NCBI RefSeq assembly: GCF_036577625.1
Contig: NZ_JARBDC010000069.1
Location: 1 to 64,000, forward strand
Source: Paenibacillus_AB sp036577625
GTDB taxonomy: Bacteria > Bacillota > Bacilli > Paenibacillales > NBRC-103111
DNA: 64,000 bases
Direction of reading: 5' to 3'
A model generated the notes under the pieces. The model had not been told where the DNA came from. It did no database searches and saw nothing but the letters and a program-made list of their open reading frames with translations. Both the position numbers and the translations under genes were made by a program. Every line of letters starts with the position of its first letter. Position 1 is the first letter of the stretch. Positions 42,405 through 51,954 of the stretch are shown one piece after another.

Positions 42405-42449
42405 GTAGAACCTCCATAACCACTGGTAATATGGAGATAGAGGTTCTAC
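42405..42449. repeat. Inverted repeat upstream of the beta-helix gene
   Basis: GTAGAACCTCCAT and ATGGAGATAGAGGTTCTAC form a 13-bp stem with a 3-base bulge and a 13-base loop, 45 bases before the ATG. It would fold in the transcript leader, or mark a small element end. No T-run follows. Confidence 0.45.
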
Positions 42450-42469
42450 TTTGACATGAAATGGACTGC

Positions 42470-42640
42470 TTCTCATAGCTCTTCGAACGTGCTCGATTCC
42501 TCAGGATCGAAGCCGAAGCCCGCAAACGGAATAGCTGGATGACATTCCAACGGTCGCTTTTCGTCTCCGCATTCACTTCGAACGAATTATCCAAAGACGG
42601 TTTCGGACCGGTAGTTTGTGACCATAATCGAATGTTCCGT
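42470..42640 (-). pseudogene. Fragment of a second DUF4838-type protein
   Basis: Minus-strand frames give 'NSFEVNAETKSDRWNVIQ' and, after a one-base shift, 'AIPFAGFGFDPEESSTFEEL'. The intact gene next door has 'DFTASTTTLEDRWNVIQ' and 'AIPFASFGVDPQTDDKF' in its CBM9-like domain. So about 50 residues of a paralogous copy survive here, out of frame and without start or rest. This points to a former tandem duplicate lost by deletion. Confidence 0.65.
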
Positions 42641-42659
42641 TCCGCATAGTCGGATGCGG

Positions 42660-42953
42660 TCAGTCTGCCTGAAGGTAGATTTTCCAGGCAGAAAAGATCA
42701 GGATGGCGGCTTGCGCGCGACTTGCTTGTTCTGTTGGCCTGAAGCTGCCGTCCTCACAGCCTTGTATCAGGCCCGCGCCTTGCAGCCCGCCGACCGCATC
42801 GCGCGCATAATCGGAGACAGCTTCTTCGTCTGTGAATGTCTTGTCGGAAGCAGATGCTTTAAGCTTCAACGCGCGGTCGATCATGACCGCAATGTCTTCG
42901 CTCCGAATCGGATCGTCCACGCCGAATGTGCCGTCTTCCCGCCCATTAACAAT
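42660..42953 (-). pseudogene. Orphaned SLH (S-layer homology) domain sequence
   Basis: The frame reads 'LGIVNGREDGTFGVDDPIRS', 'IAVMIDRALKL', 'FTDEEAVSDYARDAVGGLQG', 'GLIQGCEDGSFRPTEQASRA': the end of one SLH domain and nearly all of another, ending at a stop at 42660. It starts 3 bases past the stop of the DUF4838 gene, in a different frame and lacking the beginning of the first SLH motif. It therefore looks like a cell-wall-anchoring module cut off from the preceding protein by a deletion or frameshift. Confidence 0.65.
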
Positions 42954-42955
42954 AC

Positions 42956-45900
42956 CTAAGATACGACAGGGGAGGAGGCAGTGCCGCCATTTCTACTGTT
43001 ACCGTTATTTCCGTTTTTGCCATTGCTGCCGTTATTGCCGTTATTGCCGTTATTGCCGTTGTTGCCGTTGTTGCCGTTATTGCCGTTGTTGCCGTTGTTG
43101 CCGTTATTGCCGTTGTTGCCGTTGTTGCCGTTATTGCCGTTGTTGCCGTTGTTGCTCTTATACGGTACAACCGGAGCCGAAGCCGAAGATGCTTCACCCT
43201 TGCCCATCGCGTTGATCGCTTTCACCGTGAACGTATAGCTCGTTCCGTTGGTTAATCCGGTTACATGGATCGGGCTTGCCGCGCCGGTCGCCACGTAATT
43301 ACCAGGTGAAACAATCACCTCGTACCCCGTAATCGGACTTCCGCCGTTGTCCGCCGGGGCCGTGAAAGAAACTGTAGCCTCCCCGTCTCCGGCAATCGCC
43401 GATACATTCCTGGGCGCACCCGGAATCGTCGCAGGAGTCGCGCTCGCTTGATTGGAAGCAACGCTCAAACCGCCGGAGTTGCCCGCCTTCACTATAAAAT
43501 AATATGTCGTGCCGTTGACCAAATTGGAGACGGTATATGTGGCATCCGTTACCGTGATTGTTTCATCGAAATGGAACGACTCCGGCGTGTTGGACATGTA
43601 CACGTTGTAATAAACGGACTCCGGCACTTCATCCCATGTCAAGACAACCTGCCGATCTCCCGCTGTTGCTTGCAAATTTTGCGGAGCGGCCGGGAGATCT
43701 TGCTCAATGACGACCTGCGTAATCGTAAAGGACACATCCTGCATATGAGCTGCCGATACCGTTATCCTCGCGGTGTAGGTTCCTGCCGCCAGGCCGTCTC
43801 GGGCTCTTACGGTAAAGCTTGCAGACTCCCCAATGCCTAACGCAGCCTTTTCCGGTTGAGTCAGTATAAAATCTTGCGCATGCTCCCCGCCAATGGCGAC
43901 TGTCAGTCCGCTCAAAGCTGCTGTTCCGCTGTTCTCCACCCGAATGACCTTCGTCTCCTGCGTGCCAGGCTCATAGCCCGACTGCAACTGAACTGCTGTT
44001 TGGTCGCCTATTTCGGCGATACCATACTCACGCGTAACCAAATGAACCACGCTCTGGTCGGCAGGACTCCAAACCACGCCGCCGCCCCAACTGTACCAGC
44101 CCGTTTGCCCATGGAAATTACGAAAGAAAAGAGCTTTAAACTTGTCATCCGTTTGCGGGTCGACCCCAAAGCTGGCAAACGGTATCGCCTGAATCACATT
44201 CCAGCGATCTTCCAGCGTTGTGGTGCTGGCCGTAAAATCGACTTCGGGGGCTAACATCGGTCCCGTTTTCCATACAAACTTGAGGCCGATCGGATTCGTG
44301 GAATAAGAATAGGTAGTGCCGCCTTTGCCATCCGACAAATGCGTTTCCGCCGAATCGTCCGCTCCGCTTCTCCACCATCCTCCCGGCGCATCTTCGCTTA
44401 TGATCCTACCATCCATATCGTTGTCAAAGTTCTCGTAACCCACGTATAGATTCTCGTCGTCCCATAGCAGGTAAACCTTCGTTTCAACCGGAGGAGTCTC
44501 GGTCGTTCGCATTTTCATAAAGGTGGTCACCGGTTCGGCTATCGACCATGGCCCCTGGCTGAAATCAAGCGCGCTCAAAATCTCTTCCTGTGTCGCAGAC
44601 GTTTTTACCGCATTGCCTGAAACCTGCTGACGTCCTCCGTACTGGAAGGTCATTTCCATAAAAGTCGAACGAATCGGTGCGATTCTCGCTTTAGCTCGCT
44701 CATCCGCAAGCTCATACGCTTCGCCCAGCGCCTGCGCCGCCGGCTCCTGAATGCCGGCCTGCACAATGTATTGTCCAATCAGCTGATTCTCATTCGAGTA
44801 CCAGTTGATCGGCTGCTGGTCGTAGTTCCAGCCCTGCTTGATCAGATCGTAATACCGTCTCATCGGCTCTGCCGCCGCGCCGTATGCCTTGTGGACGAAT
44901 TCATTCGTGAGCGCTTCGATGTTGGCATCCGGATTCCAGAACAGCTTCTCGAACAGCCAAAATTGCAGCGCATTGACTCCCCAAGCTTCGCTTCTGGCAT
45001 CCACGATCCCTTCCGGCAGCATACCCAAAATACCCAGATCGCGATAATACTGCATATCGGCCTGTACCTTTTCGGCGATCGGCCGCTCATAAGACTTCGC
45101 ATAACAGCAGCCGTAATAGTTGTACATGATGATATTTTTCGTCCGCTCTGCCCATTCCTCAAGTCTTTGTTTGTATTTGTAGTTGTTGTTTTGCTGGTTC
45201 TCCGTGTTAATCGGGGTTCGCTCGTCCTCGTTAGCCGGAGCCATCACTATGACGATATTATCTTCCAGTTCGACCTTCGGCGGCACTTCCGTAAAGAAGT
45301 ACGCGTACGACACAATCTTCACTCCCGGATACGTCTGCTTCACCTCTGCAGCCACTTTATTCAGGAAGGTAAAGAAGACGGTTGACTTGTAAGCCGGATC
45401 GTCAGGCTGTACAACAACACCGCCCGGCGTCGTGAACGGCAGCTTGCTTTCCGGGCTCTGCGTGAAGCTATGATTGTCATTAATCCCGATTCCGATATAT
45501 TCCGTCCCATACGTTTGATAAAACGTCTTTACTTTCCCCGCGATGATCGACGGAACATCCGGATGGTAGAAATTGATTTGCGTTCCCGCCGAGAGGGGTA
45601 CGTATTGCCCATTTTCCCAGTTGTAATATTCCGGATGCGAGCTAAAATACTCCTCGTTCGGCAGCCAATACCCCAAATTGTGGCCGAGATTGACCGCTTT
45701 GAGGCCGATGCTTTCATGCCCCGCCCAGTATGAAAGATTGCCGACCTCCGCAAACTTGGCGTTCAGCTTGTTGCGGGCAAGCATTTGGTTCGTTCGGGCG
45801 TCCGTATGGAACTCGCCGTTCGCGCCAACGCCTGTCGTATGCCAGCCGCGCACGGCAAAGGGCGATTTCTCCCGATAGTCGGTCTGCACCGCCTGAATGG

Positions 45901-47734
45901 TCGGCTGCGGCTCGAAAATCGTTCCAACATCGGATGCCCGGGTCCAGAGCACGCCGGCGTTCTTCTCCAGGAAATCATAAACGCCGTTCAACACGCCGCG
46001 AGGCTCGGAGCCAAAAATATAAATCGTGTTCCCCGATTGTCTAATCGCGAAACCGTCGGAATCCTCCAAGAAGGCCAGATCGTCCGCAAACAGAGTGGAC
46101 AGCTCCGGATACGATTCCGGCGTTGCCAGTATAATGCGGGTAAGCTCGGCGCCGGACTCGGACACTTCCACAATAGCCGGTTCATTACCCGGTCCGGCAG
46201 GCTCCGTCCCCTGCTGCTCCTCCGTAACGTCTGGTCTTAATGTCACATCATCGATCCATAGCGTCCCCGTTCCATCTAGATAATCAAGATAGCTCCAAAA
46301 ATTGATCCAGTTATAGTCGATGTCCTGGTTCGGGTCACGCGTATACGGCAGCTCCACATAGGTCCAGTCCTTGCCGATGATTACGCTGTGCTTCGTTGAA
46401 CCGCCCGCAATATCGGCGTTATTTTTTAATGATCGAAATTCGACCGTTACCCGGCCTTGCTGCGCTCCCTTCATCCACGCTCTCAGGATATATTTCTGAC
46501 CGGGCTTGAGATTAAGCTTTTGGTCTGTTCGCGAATAGGTATAGCCGCTTGCCGGCAAATCCATCCGCATAGAAGACGAACCGCTATGCTTCTCCGCTTG
46601 AACTTGAGTCGCTACCCCGGTCGGCGCCCACCAGCCTCCAAGGCCAATCTCAAATCCGGGATTGTCGATTATGTTGGGAGCGCTCTGCTTCTCCACCGGA
46701 CTTAACGTCATGTCGTCGATCCACAATGTGTTCGTTCCGATGTTGTCATCGAAAGCCCAGACGTTGATCCAGTTGTAGTCGAAGTCCTGGTTCGGATCGC
46801 GCGAGTACGGCAGCTCCACATAGGTCCAGTAGGTGTCGACGGTGACAGTTCGCTTCGTTGAGCCTCCCGCGATGTCAGTATTGTTTTTCAGCGAGCGGAA
46901 CTCAACCGTAGCCCTGCCTGCCCGCTCTCCCTTCATCCAAGCCTGCAGCACGTATTCTTTGCCCGGCTCCAAATACAGCTTCTGGTCCGTCCGCGCATAG
47001 GTGTAGCTTTTCGCGGGCACAGTCATTCGCATGGAAGACGCGCCGCTATGCTTCACGGTTCCATCCAGGCTCGCGACCCCGGCCGGCGCCCACCAGCTCG
47101 CAAGGGTAGTATCGAAGCCCGAATTCAGGAGGATATTCCGATCAAGCTGCACGGTTAAGGTTACCGGTTCAAGCTCCTCGCCATTCGCAACCGTCTTAAT
47201 CCCCACTTGATACGTACCGTCTGTTGTCTGCGCGGGCACCTTCACGGCGCCGCTTACGCTTGCAGTCTGCCAAGGACCCAGGCTGACCGGGTTCAATGGC
47301 GTAATACGCAGCGCTCCCTGATCCGTTTGCAGGAAGCTCACTTGAGCCGCTAAAGCGCCAGTATTTATCAGTTTGATCGAAAATGCATATTCGCCGCTCT
47401 TGGTTATCCGCAATGTATTCGTTTCCAAACTTGCGTTCACGCCATCCTTGCTCAAATCTGCTCTGGCAATCGGCAGCTCTGCGCCGCTAACCTGCTTGAT
47501 TGTGTTCTGCAATTCGGTCGCGGCCCATGCCTCCATATCGCTTCCGGCAGAGGAAAGAATAATGTTCGCTTTGGCCGCTCCGTCGCGAGCGATCGTTAAT
47601 GCATCCGCCAGGTCTGCCTGACTGGGTTCGGGAATCGGCTGACTGGCAAAAGCTCTCTGGCCGGTGCCGAACAACGGCGTCAACGCAATACATAATATAA
47701 GCACCCATAGAAATGACTTTTTCTTCAAGATCAT
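42956..47734 (-). CDS. Large secreted multidomain DUF4838 protein
   Basis: 1592 residues. Signal peptide (1-31). Alpha-glucuronidase-type N-domain start (about 50-100: 'AATELQNTIKQVSGAELPIA') is interrupted by a beta domain and two similar carbohydrate-binding modules (about 200-350 and 355-505, each with 'YTY(A/S)RTDQKL' and 'TVEFRSLKNN'). The domain then resumes ('DGFAIRQSGNTIYIFGSEPR'). DUF4838 core about 620-1010, CBM9-like domain ('VYLLWDDENLYVGYENFD'), two FN3 domains, then an (NNG)n tail. Probably acts on a uronic-acid-containing polysaccharide outside the cell. GGGAGGTAATG precedes the ATG. An orphan SLH segment follows the stop, so the wall anchor may have been lost. A cre-like site lies upstream. 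Confidence 0.85.
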   Translation of the reverse strand: MILKKKSFLWVLILCIALTPLFGTGQRAFASQPIPEPSQADLADALTIARDGAAKANIILSSAGSDMEAWAATELQNTIKQVSGAELPIARADLSKDGVNASLETNTLRITKSGEYAFSIKLINTGALAAQVSFLQTDQGALRITPLNPVSLGPWQTASVSGAVKVPAQTTDGTYQVGIKTVANGEELEPVTLTVQLDRNILLNSGFDTTLASWWAPAGVASLDGTVKHSGASSMRMTVPAKSYTYARTDQKLYLEPGKEYVLQAWMKGERAGRATVEFRSLKNNTDIAGGSTKRTVTVDTYWTYVELPYSRDPNQDFDYNWINVWAFDDNIGTNTLWIDDMTLSPVEKQSAPNIIDNPGFEIGLGGWWAPTGVATQVQAEKHSGSSSMRMDLPASGYTYSRTDQKLNLKPGQKYILRAWMKGAQQGRVTVEFRSLKNNADIAGGSTKHSVIIGKDWTYVELPYTRDPNQDIDYNWINFWSYLDYLDGTGTLWIDDVTLRPDVTEEQQGTEPAGPGNEPAIVEVSESGAELTRIILATPESYPELSTLFADDLAFLEDSDGFAIRQSGNTIYIFGSEPRGVLNGVYDFLEKNAGVLWTRASDVGTIFEPQPTIQAVQTDYREKSPFAVRGWHTTGVGANGEFHTDARTNQMLARNKLNAKFAEVGNLSYWAGHESIGLKAVNLGHNLGYWLPNEEYFSSHPEYYNWENGQYVPLSAGTQINFYHPDVPSIIAGKVKTFYQTYGTEYIGIGINDNHSFTQSPESKLPFTTPGGVVVQPDDPAYKSTVFFTFLNKVAAEVKQTYPGVKIVSYAYFFTEVPPKVELEDNIVIVMAPANEDERTPINTENQQNNNYKYKQRLEEWAERTKNIIMYNYYGCCYAKSYERPIAEKVQADMQYYRDLGILGMLPEGIVDARSEAWGVNALQFWLFEKLFWNPDANIEALTNEFVHKAYGAAAEPMRRYYDLIKQGWNYDQQPINWYSNENQLIGQYIVQAGIQEPAAQALGEAYELADERAKARIAPIRSTFMEMTFQYGGRQQVSGNAVKTSATQEEILSALDFSQGPWSIAEPVTTFMKMRTTETPPVETKVYLLWDDENLYVGYENFDNDMDGRIISEDAPGGWWRSGADDSAETHLSDGKGGTTYSYSTNPIGLKFVWKTGPMLAPEVDFTASTTTLEDRWNVIQAIPFASFGVDPQTDDKFKALFFRNFHGQTGWYSWGGGVVWSPADQSVVHLVTREYGIAEIGDQTAVQLQSGYEPGTQETKVIRVENSGTAALSGLTVAIGGEHAQDFILTQPEKAALGIGESASFTVRARDGLAAGTYTARITVSAAHMQDVSFTITQVVIEQDLPAAPQNLQATAGDRQVVLTWDEVPESVYYNVYMSNTPESFHFDETITVTDATYTVSNLVNGTTYYFIVKAGNSGGLSVASNQASATPATIPGAPRNVSAIAGDGEATVSFTAPADNGGSPITGYEVIVSPGNYVATGAASPIHVTGLTNGTSYTFTVKAINAMGKGEASSASAPVVPYKSNNGNNGNNGNNGNNGNNGNNGNNGNNGNNGNNGNNGNNGNNGSNGKNGNNGNSRNGGTASSPVVS
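43024..43156 (-). repeat. (Asn-Asn-Gly)n microsatellite in the DUF4838 gene
   Basis: About fourteen 9-base units (TTGCCGTTG/TTGCCGTTA on the plus strand) encode the C-terminal NNG tract, ending in degenerate units. Such tracts change length by slippage and usually form linkers before wall-binding domains. Confidence 0.9.
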
Positions 47735-47792
47735 TACCTCCCTTATTTCTGTTTCATGGTTAACCTAATATCCGCGTATGCCGTTGACGGCG

Positions 47793-47806
47793 TGAAAGCG
47801 CTTAAG
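47793..47806 (-). promoter_or_regulatory. cre-like CcpA site upstream of the DUF4838 gene
   Basis: TGAAAGCGCTTAAG matches the first eleven positions of the ideal cre TGAAAGCGCTTTCA. It lies about 60 bases upstream of the DUF4838 start. Carbon catabolite control of this hydrolase-type gene would be expected. Confidence 0.6.
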
Positions 47807-47814
47807 GAAGCGAG

Positions 47815-47862
47815 CGAAAAAACAATAGCGGAAGCGGATCGTTGGATCCGCCCGTTCTATTG
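47815..47862 (-). terminator. Terminator after the permease genes
   Basis: On the minus strand: CAATAG, inner GCGGATC/GATCCGC stem, CTATTG, then TTTTTTCG. It begins 3 bases past the permease stop and separates the importer operon from the DUF4838 gene, which needs its own promoter. Confidence 0.85.
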
Positions 47863-47864
47863 CC

Positions 47865-48725
47865 TTACTCCTTCAACGATCCCAGCAGCGCCCCTTTGAC
47901 AAAATATTTTTGCAGGAAAGGATATACAAGCAAAATCGGAATCGTTGCAAATAAAATAATGCCTGCCTTCAACGTCTCCGGCGTCGCCGAGAGCAAGTCC
48001 CCGGACGTCTTGTTCGTCAGGGTGTCGTCCTCGATGATCAAGCTGCGCAGAAGAATTTGCAGCGGGTACAGTTCTTTGCTCCTGATGTAGATGAGTGCGC
48101 TGAAGTAGGAGTTCCACAGGCCTACCGCCTGAAACAGCGCAAGCGTTGCGTTTACCGCCATCGACAGCGGCATCGCGATGCGCGCGTAGATGCGGAATTC
48201 GCCGCAGCCGTCGATCTTCCCGGCGTCGAACAGCTCGGATGACAAGCCTTGAAAAAACGTCCTCATAATAATAACGCCGAATGCGTTAATCGCGCCTGGA
48301 AGCATAAGTACCCATAACGTATTTTCCAGCCCCAGCGAACGGATGACCAAATATCCGGGAATCAGCGGCGAAGTGAAAATAAACGTGACCAAAACGAATT
48401 TCATGATCAAGCCTCTCGCCGGCGCGTGAGGGCGGGACAAGCCGTATGCCATTGTAGAAGTAAAGAAAAGATACAGCAGCGTTCCCCCGACGGTTATCGC
48501 GATCGTGACGCCCATCGACCGCCAAAGAGACTCCATGCCCAATATGATTTTGTATACGTCCATATTAAAGCCTTTCGGCCACAAATAAACCAGCTTCGCA
48601 TTTGCATACACGGAAGAGCTTAACGACACCGCCGCAAGATGGATAATCGGAGCCACCATCGAAAGCGCCGCGATCGCCAGGAACGTTCCGTTCACCCACT
48701 GAAAGATGCGATTGGATCTGTTCAC
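47865..48725 (-). CDS. Sugar ABC transporter permease (LplC/YtcP-like)
   Basis: 286 residues with six membrane segments and the EAA-type loop ('ELFDAGKIDGCGEFRIYARI', 'AMPLSMAVNATLALF'), which contacts the ATPase. The C-terminus 'YPFLQKYFVKGALLGSLKE' is the hallmark of the LplC/YtcP group of CUT1 importers for oligosaccharides and uronates. Third gene of the SBP-permease-permease operon. Such systems use a shared MsmX-type ATPase encoded elsewhere; none is in this window. GGAGGACGAGC precedes the ATG. Confidence 0.9.
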   Translation of the reverse strand: MNRSNRIFQWVNGTFLAIAALSMVAPIIHLAAVSLSSSVYANAKLVYLWPKGFNMDVYKIILGMESLWRSMGVTIAITVGGTLLYLFFTSTMAYGLSRPHAPARGLIMKFVLVTFIFTSPLIPGYLVIRSLGLENTLWVLMLPGAINAFGVIIMRTFFQGLSSELFDAGKIDGCGEFRIYARIAMPLSMAVNATLALFQAVGLWNSYFSALIYIRSKELYPLQILLRSLIIEDDTLTNKTSGDLLSATPETLKAGIILFATIPILLVYPFLQKYFVKGALLGSLKE

Positions 48726-48737
48726 ATGCTCGTCCTC

Positions 48738-49637
48738 CTAGTAGATGCTTTCGCCGGTCGTTTTTTTACTGATCGTATTCAAGCCGACGACAAGCGCCAG
48801 TCCGACAAGCGACTGAAACAGACCGATAGCCGTTGTGTAGCTGAATTGAGCCTTTAGCAGCCCGACTCGATAAACGTAGGTGTCCACCACTTCTCCGACG
48901 TCCCTGATAAGAGGATTGAGGAAAATAAGCAGTTGTTCCGTATTGGAATCCAGCACGGTTCCGACCCGCAGCAGCAAAAGAACGACGATCGTCGGCAGCA
49001 GCGACGGCAGCGTCACATACCAGATTTGTTTCCAGCGGCCCGCGCCGTCGACGACGGCCGCCTCGTACAAGCTCGGATTGATCCCGGCAAGCGCCGCCAA
49101 ATAAATAATCGTTCCCCAGCCGACTTCCTTCCAAATCCCGATTGCGACAACGATGCCGCGGAAATACCCGCCTTCCGTCAGAAAATCGATCGGCGCAGCC
49201 CCGAACCAGCCCCTTATGACGTTAATCATGCCGTCCAGCGACAGCAAATTGATGAATATGCCTCCGACGATAACCCAGGACAGAAAGTGCGGCAAATACA
49301 GCAGCGTCTGGATCGGCCGCTTGAACCACATCTGTGAAACCTCATTCAAGAGAAGAGCCAAAATCAATGGAGCCGGAAAGCCGAACAAGATTGATAGGAA
49401 GCTAAAGGCCAGCGTATTGCGCAAGACGTTGAAAAACTCCTCATACGTAAAAATCGTCACAAAATGCTTGAAGCCTACCCAATCGCTATGCATGATGCCC
49501 CTGAACATGTTATAGTCCTGAAAGGCGATGATATTGCCGGTCAACGGCGCATAACGAAAAACAAGAAAATGCAGGATACCGGGAAGCATGAGGACGAGAA
49601 GCGCCCAACGATCCTTCTTCATGATTCTGTTCAACAC
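48738..49637 (-). CDS. Sugar ABC transporter permease (LplB-like)
   Basis: 299 residues with six membrane segments and the EAA loop 'PSLYEAAVVDGAGRWKQIWY'. 'LVFRYAPLTGNIIAFQDYNM' and 'LPHFLSWVIVGGIFINLLS' are typical of LplB/YtcP-family CUT1 permeases. It pairs with the permease encoded 12 bases downstream to form the membrane channel. GAGAAAAC spacing gives a moderate ribosome binding site. Confidence 0.9.
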   Translation of the reverse strand: MLNRIMKKDRWALLVLMLPGILHFLVFRYAPLTGNIIAFQDYNMFRGIMHSDWVGFKHFVTIFTYEEFFNVLRNTLAFSFLSILFGFPAPLILALLLNEVSQMWFKRPIQTLLYLPHFLSWVIVGGIFINLLSLDGMINVIRGWFGAAPIDFLTEGGYFRGIVVAIGIWKEVGWGTIIYLAALAGINPSLYEAAVVDGAGRWKQIWYVTLPSLLPTIVVLLLLRVGTVLDSNTEQLLIFLNPLIRDVGEVVDTYVYRVGLLKAQFSYTTAIGLFQSLVGLALVVGLNTISKKTTGESIY

Positions 49638-49757
49638 AGCGTTTTCTCTCCTTCGCAGCGAATGCGTTCGGCCGGAATCCTGCCGGATATACGGATGCCG
49701 ATTTCTCCGGCAGGCTCCGGCCCTCCGCTCCGATCACTCTATCCGGTGAACGATGCT

Positions 49758-51353
49758 CTATTTTTTAGCCTTCCGGTTGTACCATGCCGTCGCTTCTTTA
49801 ATCGCTTCGTCGCCGCCGCGGCGCTTCCACTCGCTGACGAACTTGTCGAAAGCGGGATCGAGCTCTTCTTTGCCGGTGACGACTTTGGCGAACATATCGA
49901 GGAACAGCGTCCCTGCGCCGGTACCAGGTACAAGCTCAGGATGCGTCTCCAACGCCTTGAGCGCCGGCATGTTCAGGCCGTCGTGCTTAAATATGGCGTT
50001 CTTGGCCAGCTCCACGCCGCGGACCAGCATATCTCCGTTAGGCGAAAACTTTAACACGTCCTGAACCATGCGGCCGTCCCCGCGCGGATTGATCGACAAT
50101 TGGTAGAACACGGAGTCGCCTTTCTCTTTATTGCTCGGGGCATTCGCGTCCCATTTGACCGCGCCGTTCTCGACCGTATAATTCTTTCCTTCGACCCCGT
50201 AGGCAAAAAACTTGTTTGCATCATCGGACCAAGCCCAGTCCAAAAATTTGATCGCCGCTTCCGCCTGCTTCGACGAAGTCGGAATGACCCATACGTAGTA
50301 AATGCCGCTATACTGCGGAGTCAGCGCCCCTGGCCCTTTCGGTCCGACCGGGGGCTGGATCATGTTGATTTTCACGTCCGGTTGATTGACGAATTTGTCC
50401 GCCGTCCAGTCCGAATTGTAATTGGTCACTTCGTGTTCCCACATGCCTGCCTTGCCTTGTTTGATTCCGGCTCCCCAATCCGCCCCCTTATTCGTGAACA
50501 GATTCGGATTAATGTAGCCCTTACCGTACAGCTGCTTCCAAAAGCTGATCGCGTCCTTCATTTCCGGACGGATCATGTCAGGGATAAGCTGACCGTCCTT
50601 CATGTTCCAAACATTCGGAGAAACGCCGAATTCTTTGAAGAATAGATCGGCATAGGCCATATTTTCCCGCACGTAGAAGCCGTATTCGTCGTTCGGATCG
50701 CCATTGCCGTTCATATCCTTCTGCTTCACCGCTTCGAAATAAGCCAAGTATTCGTCCAATGTTTTCGGCTGCTGCATGCCGAGCTTATCCAGCCAGTCTT
50801 GCCGGACATAGACGACTTTGGCGGCCGGAAGCGCGCTGAGGGCGGGAATCCCGTAAATTTTGCCGTCCTTGCTCACCTGCGGACTATCCCACGCTTCTTG
50901 CGGTATTTTTTTCTTCAAATTGGGTCCGTACTTGTCGATAAGCGGACCGAGCTCTTGGAAGACGCCTTGCTCCACCGCGCCCGAATGCATCGGGGCTTCG
51001 ATGCTGTACGTCCGGATCATATCCGGCAAATTGTTCGAGGCGAACCGGACCGTAAGCTGCTGTTCGTAATCTTGCGCATGGCCTAAAAATTCGAATTTCA
51101 GGTCGTAGCCCGAAAGCTTGGACAATTCCTTCAGATACGGGTCGTCCGCCACCTTCACTTCCTTGGCATAGGCGGCGCCCGCATGCGACGTCAGCAGATT
51201 CAGCGTCGCTTTTGGCCCGGCGGCAGCCGCTTCTTTTTTTTCCGAAACATCGCCGGTTTGTCCGGGTTCCCCGGTTTTGCCGCAGCCGACGATAGACGCA
51301 GTCATCATAAGCGCCAGCCCCCCGAGCGCCGCTTTACGTTTGAATGTAGACAT
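49758..51353 (-). CDS. Sugar-binding lipoprotein of the LplA type
   Basis: 531 residues. The signal peptide has lipobox SIVGC (cysteine about residue 24) followed by an Asp/Lys/Ala-rich linker. The binding fold includes 'FASNNLPDMIRTYSIEAPMH', 'KIYGIPALSALPAAKVVYVR', 'WLDKLGMQQPKTLDEYLAYF' and 'GLNMPALKALETHPEL', as in LplA/YtcQ proteins of more than 500 residues that bind oligosaccharides. Start 51353 has GAGAGAAAGGGG upstream; the frame is open to 51476 without start signals. First gene of the importer operon, probably activated by the membrane AraC regulator upstream. Confidence 0.9.
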   Translation of the reverse strand: MSTFKRKAALGGLALMMTASIVGCGKTGEPGQTGDVSEKKEAAAAGPKATLNLLTSHAGAAYAKEVKVADDPYLKELSKLSGYDLKFEFLGHAQDYEQQLTVRFASNNLPDMIRTYSIEAPMHSGAVEQGVFQELGPLIDKYGPNLKKKIPQEAWDSPQVSKDGKIYGIPALSALPAAKVVYVRQDWLDKLGMQQPKTLDEYLAYFEAVKQKDMNGNGDPNDEYGFYVRENMAYADLFFKEFGVSPNVWNMKDGQLIPDMIRPEMKDAISFWKQLYGKGYINPNLFTNKGADWGAGIKQGKAGMWEHEVTNYNSDWTADKFVNQPDVKINMIQPPVGPKGPGALTPQYSGIYYVWVIPTSSKQAEAAIKFLDWAWSDDANKFFAYGVEGKNYTVENGAVKWDANAPSNKEKGDSVFYQLSINPRGDGRMVQDVLKFSPNGDMLVRGVELAKNAIFKHDGLNMPALKALETHPELVPGTGAGTLFLDMFAKVVTGKEELDPAFDKFVSEWKRRGGDEAIKEATAWYNRKAKK

Positions 51354-51954
51354 GCTGTTTCCCCTTTCTCTCACTCCTCGATTTAGATCGTTTCCCGGAA
51401 GGACGACAGGCAGCCTTCGAGAATGACGACTTCTCCATGCGTCACCAAATAGACGGAATCGTCCCGGATGAAGCAATGATACGCAGCCGTTTCATCATGC
51501 AGAAGCTGCACTCGCCTTTGCACATTCATATCCTGCCGGAAACCTCTCCGTCGTTTCCTTTCCCAAGCGGAAGCATAGGGGGGTTGATTAACGGATCTCT
51601 TCCGTACGGAATGGCTGCCCGTTTTATGTCTCCCCGCCATCTCTCCGCTTCAATTGCCTTTATAGGTTCGTATCGAATCCCTTCCCCCTGTGTGAAATCG
51701 CCTGTTCGGCACATTCAGCCTATCCGTTTTTGCGAATGAACGGCAATAATCACGTATTGGAGTGGTGGAAAAGCAAGAGCCAATACGGCAAAAGAGGAGC
51801 AATTTATCCCTCTCGGCCTTACCTTCCAACTTGCCTTCCTCACGCGGCTGAATCGCGCAGCCTTGCCGCATCCGTCGTCTTCAATGAGATGAAGAACACG
51901 CGCCTGCAAGACCCGCGACCGCGGCCGAAGACGCTGCCGTAGCCGCTCCGCTCG
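51354..51954. other. 600-base gap with protein-like scraps
   Basis: No intact gene is supported between the regulator and the importer. Minus-strand fragments such as 'RYEPIKAIEAERWRGDIKRA' (51526-51714) and 'NVQRRVQLLHDETAAYHCFI' (51383-51530) read like real protein in different frames and may be a decayed gene I cannot name. The importer promoter should lie near its 3' end on the plus-strand map (about 51370-51450); no clear box was picked out. Confidence 0.35.

Noticed and set aside
42981..43238. Plus-strand leucine/proline repeat open frame
   Set aside because: Antisense of the (NNG)n tract in the DUF4838 gene; low-complexity shadow.
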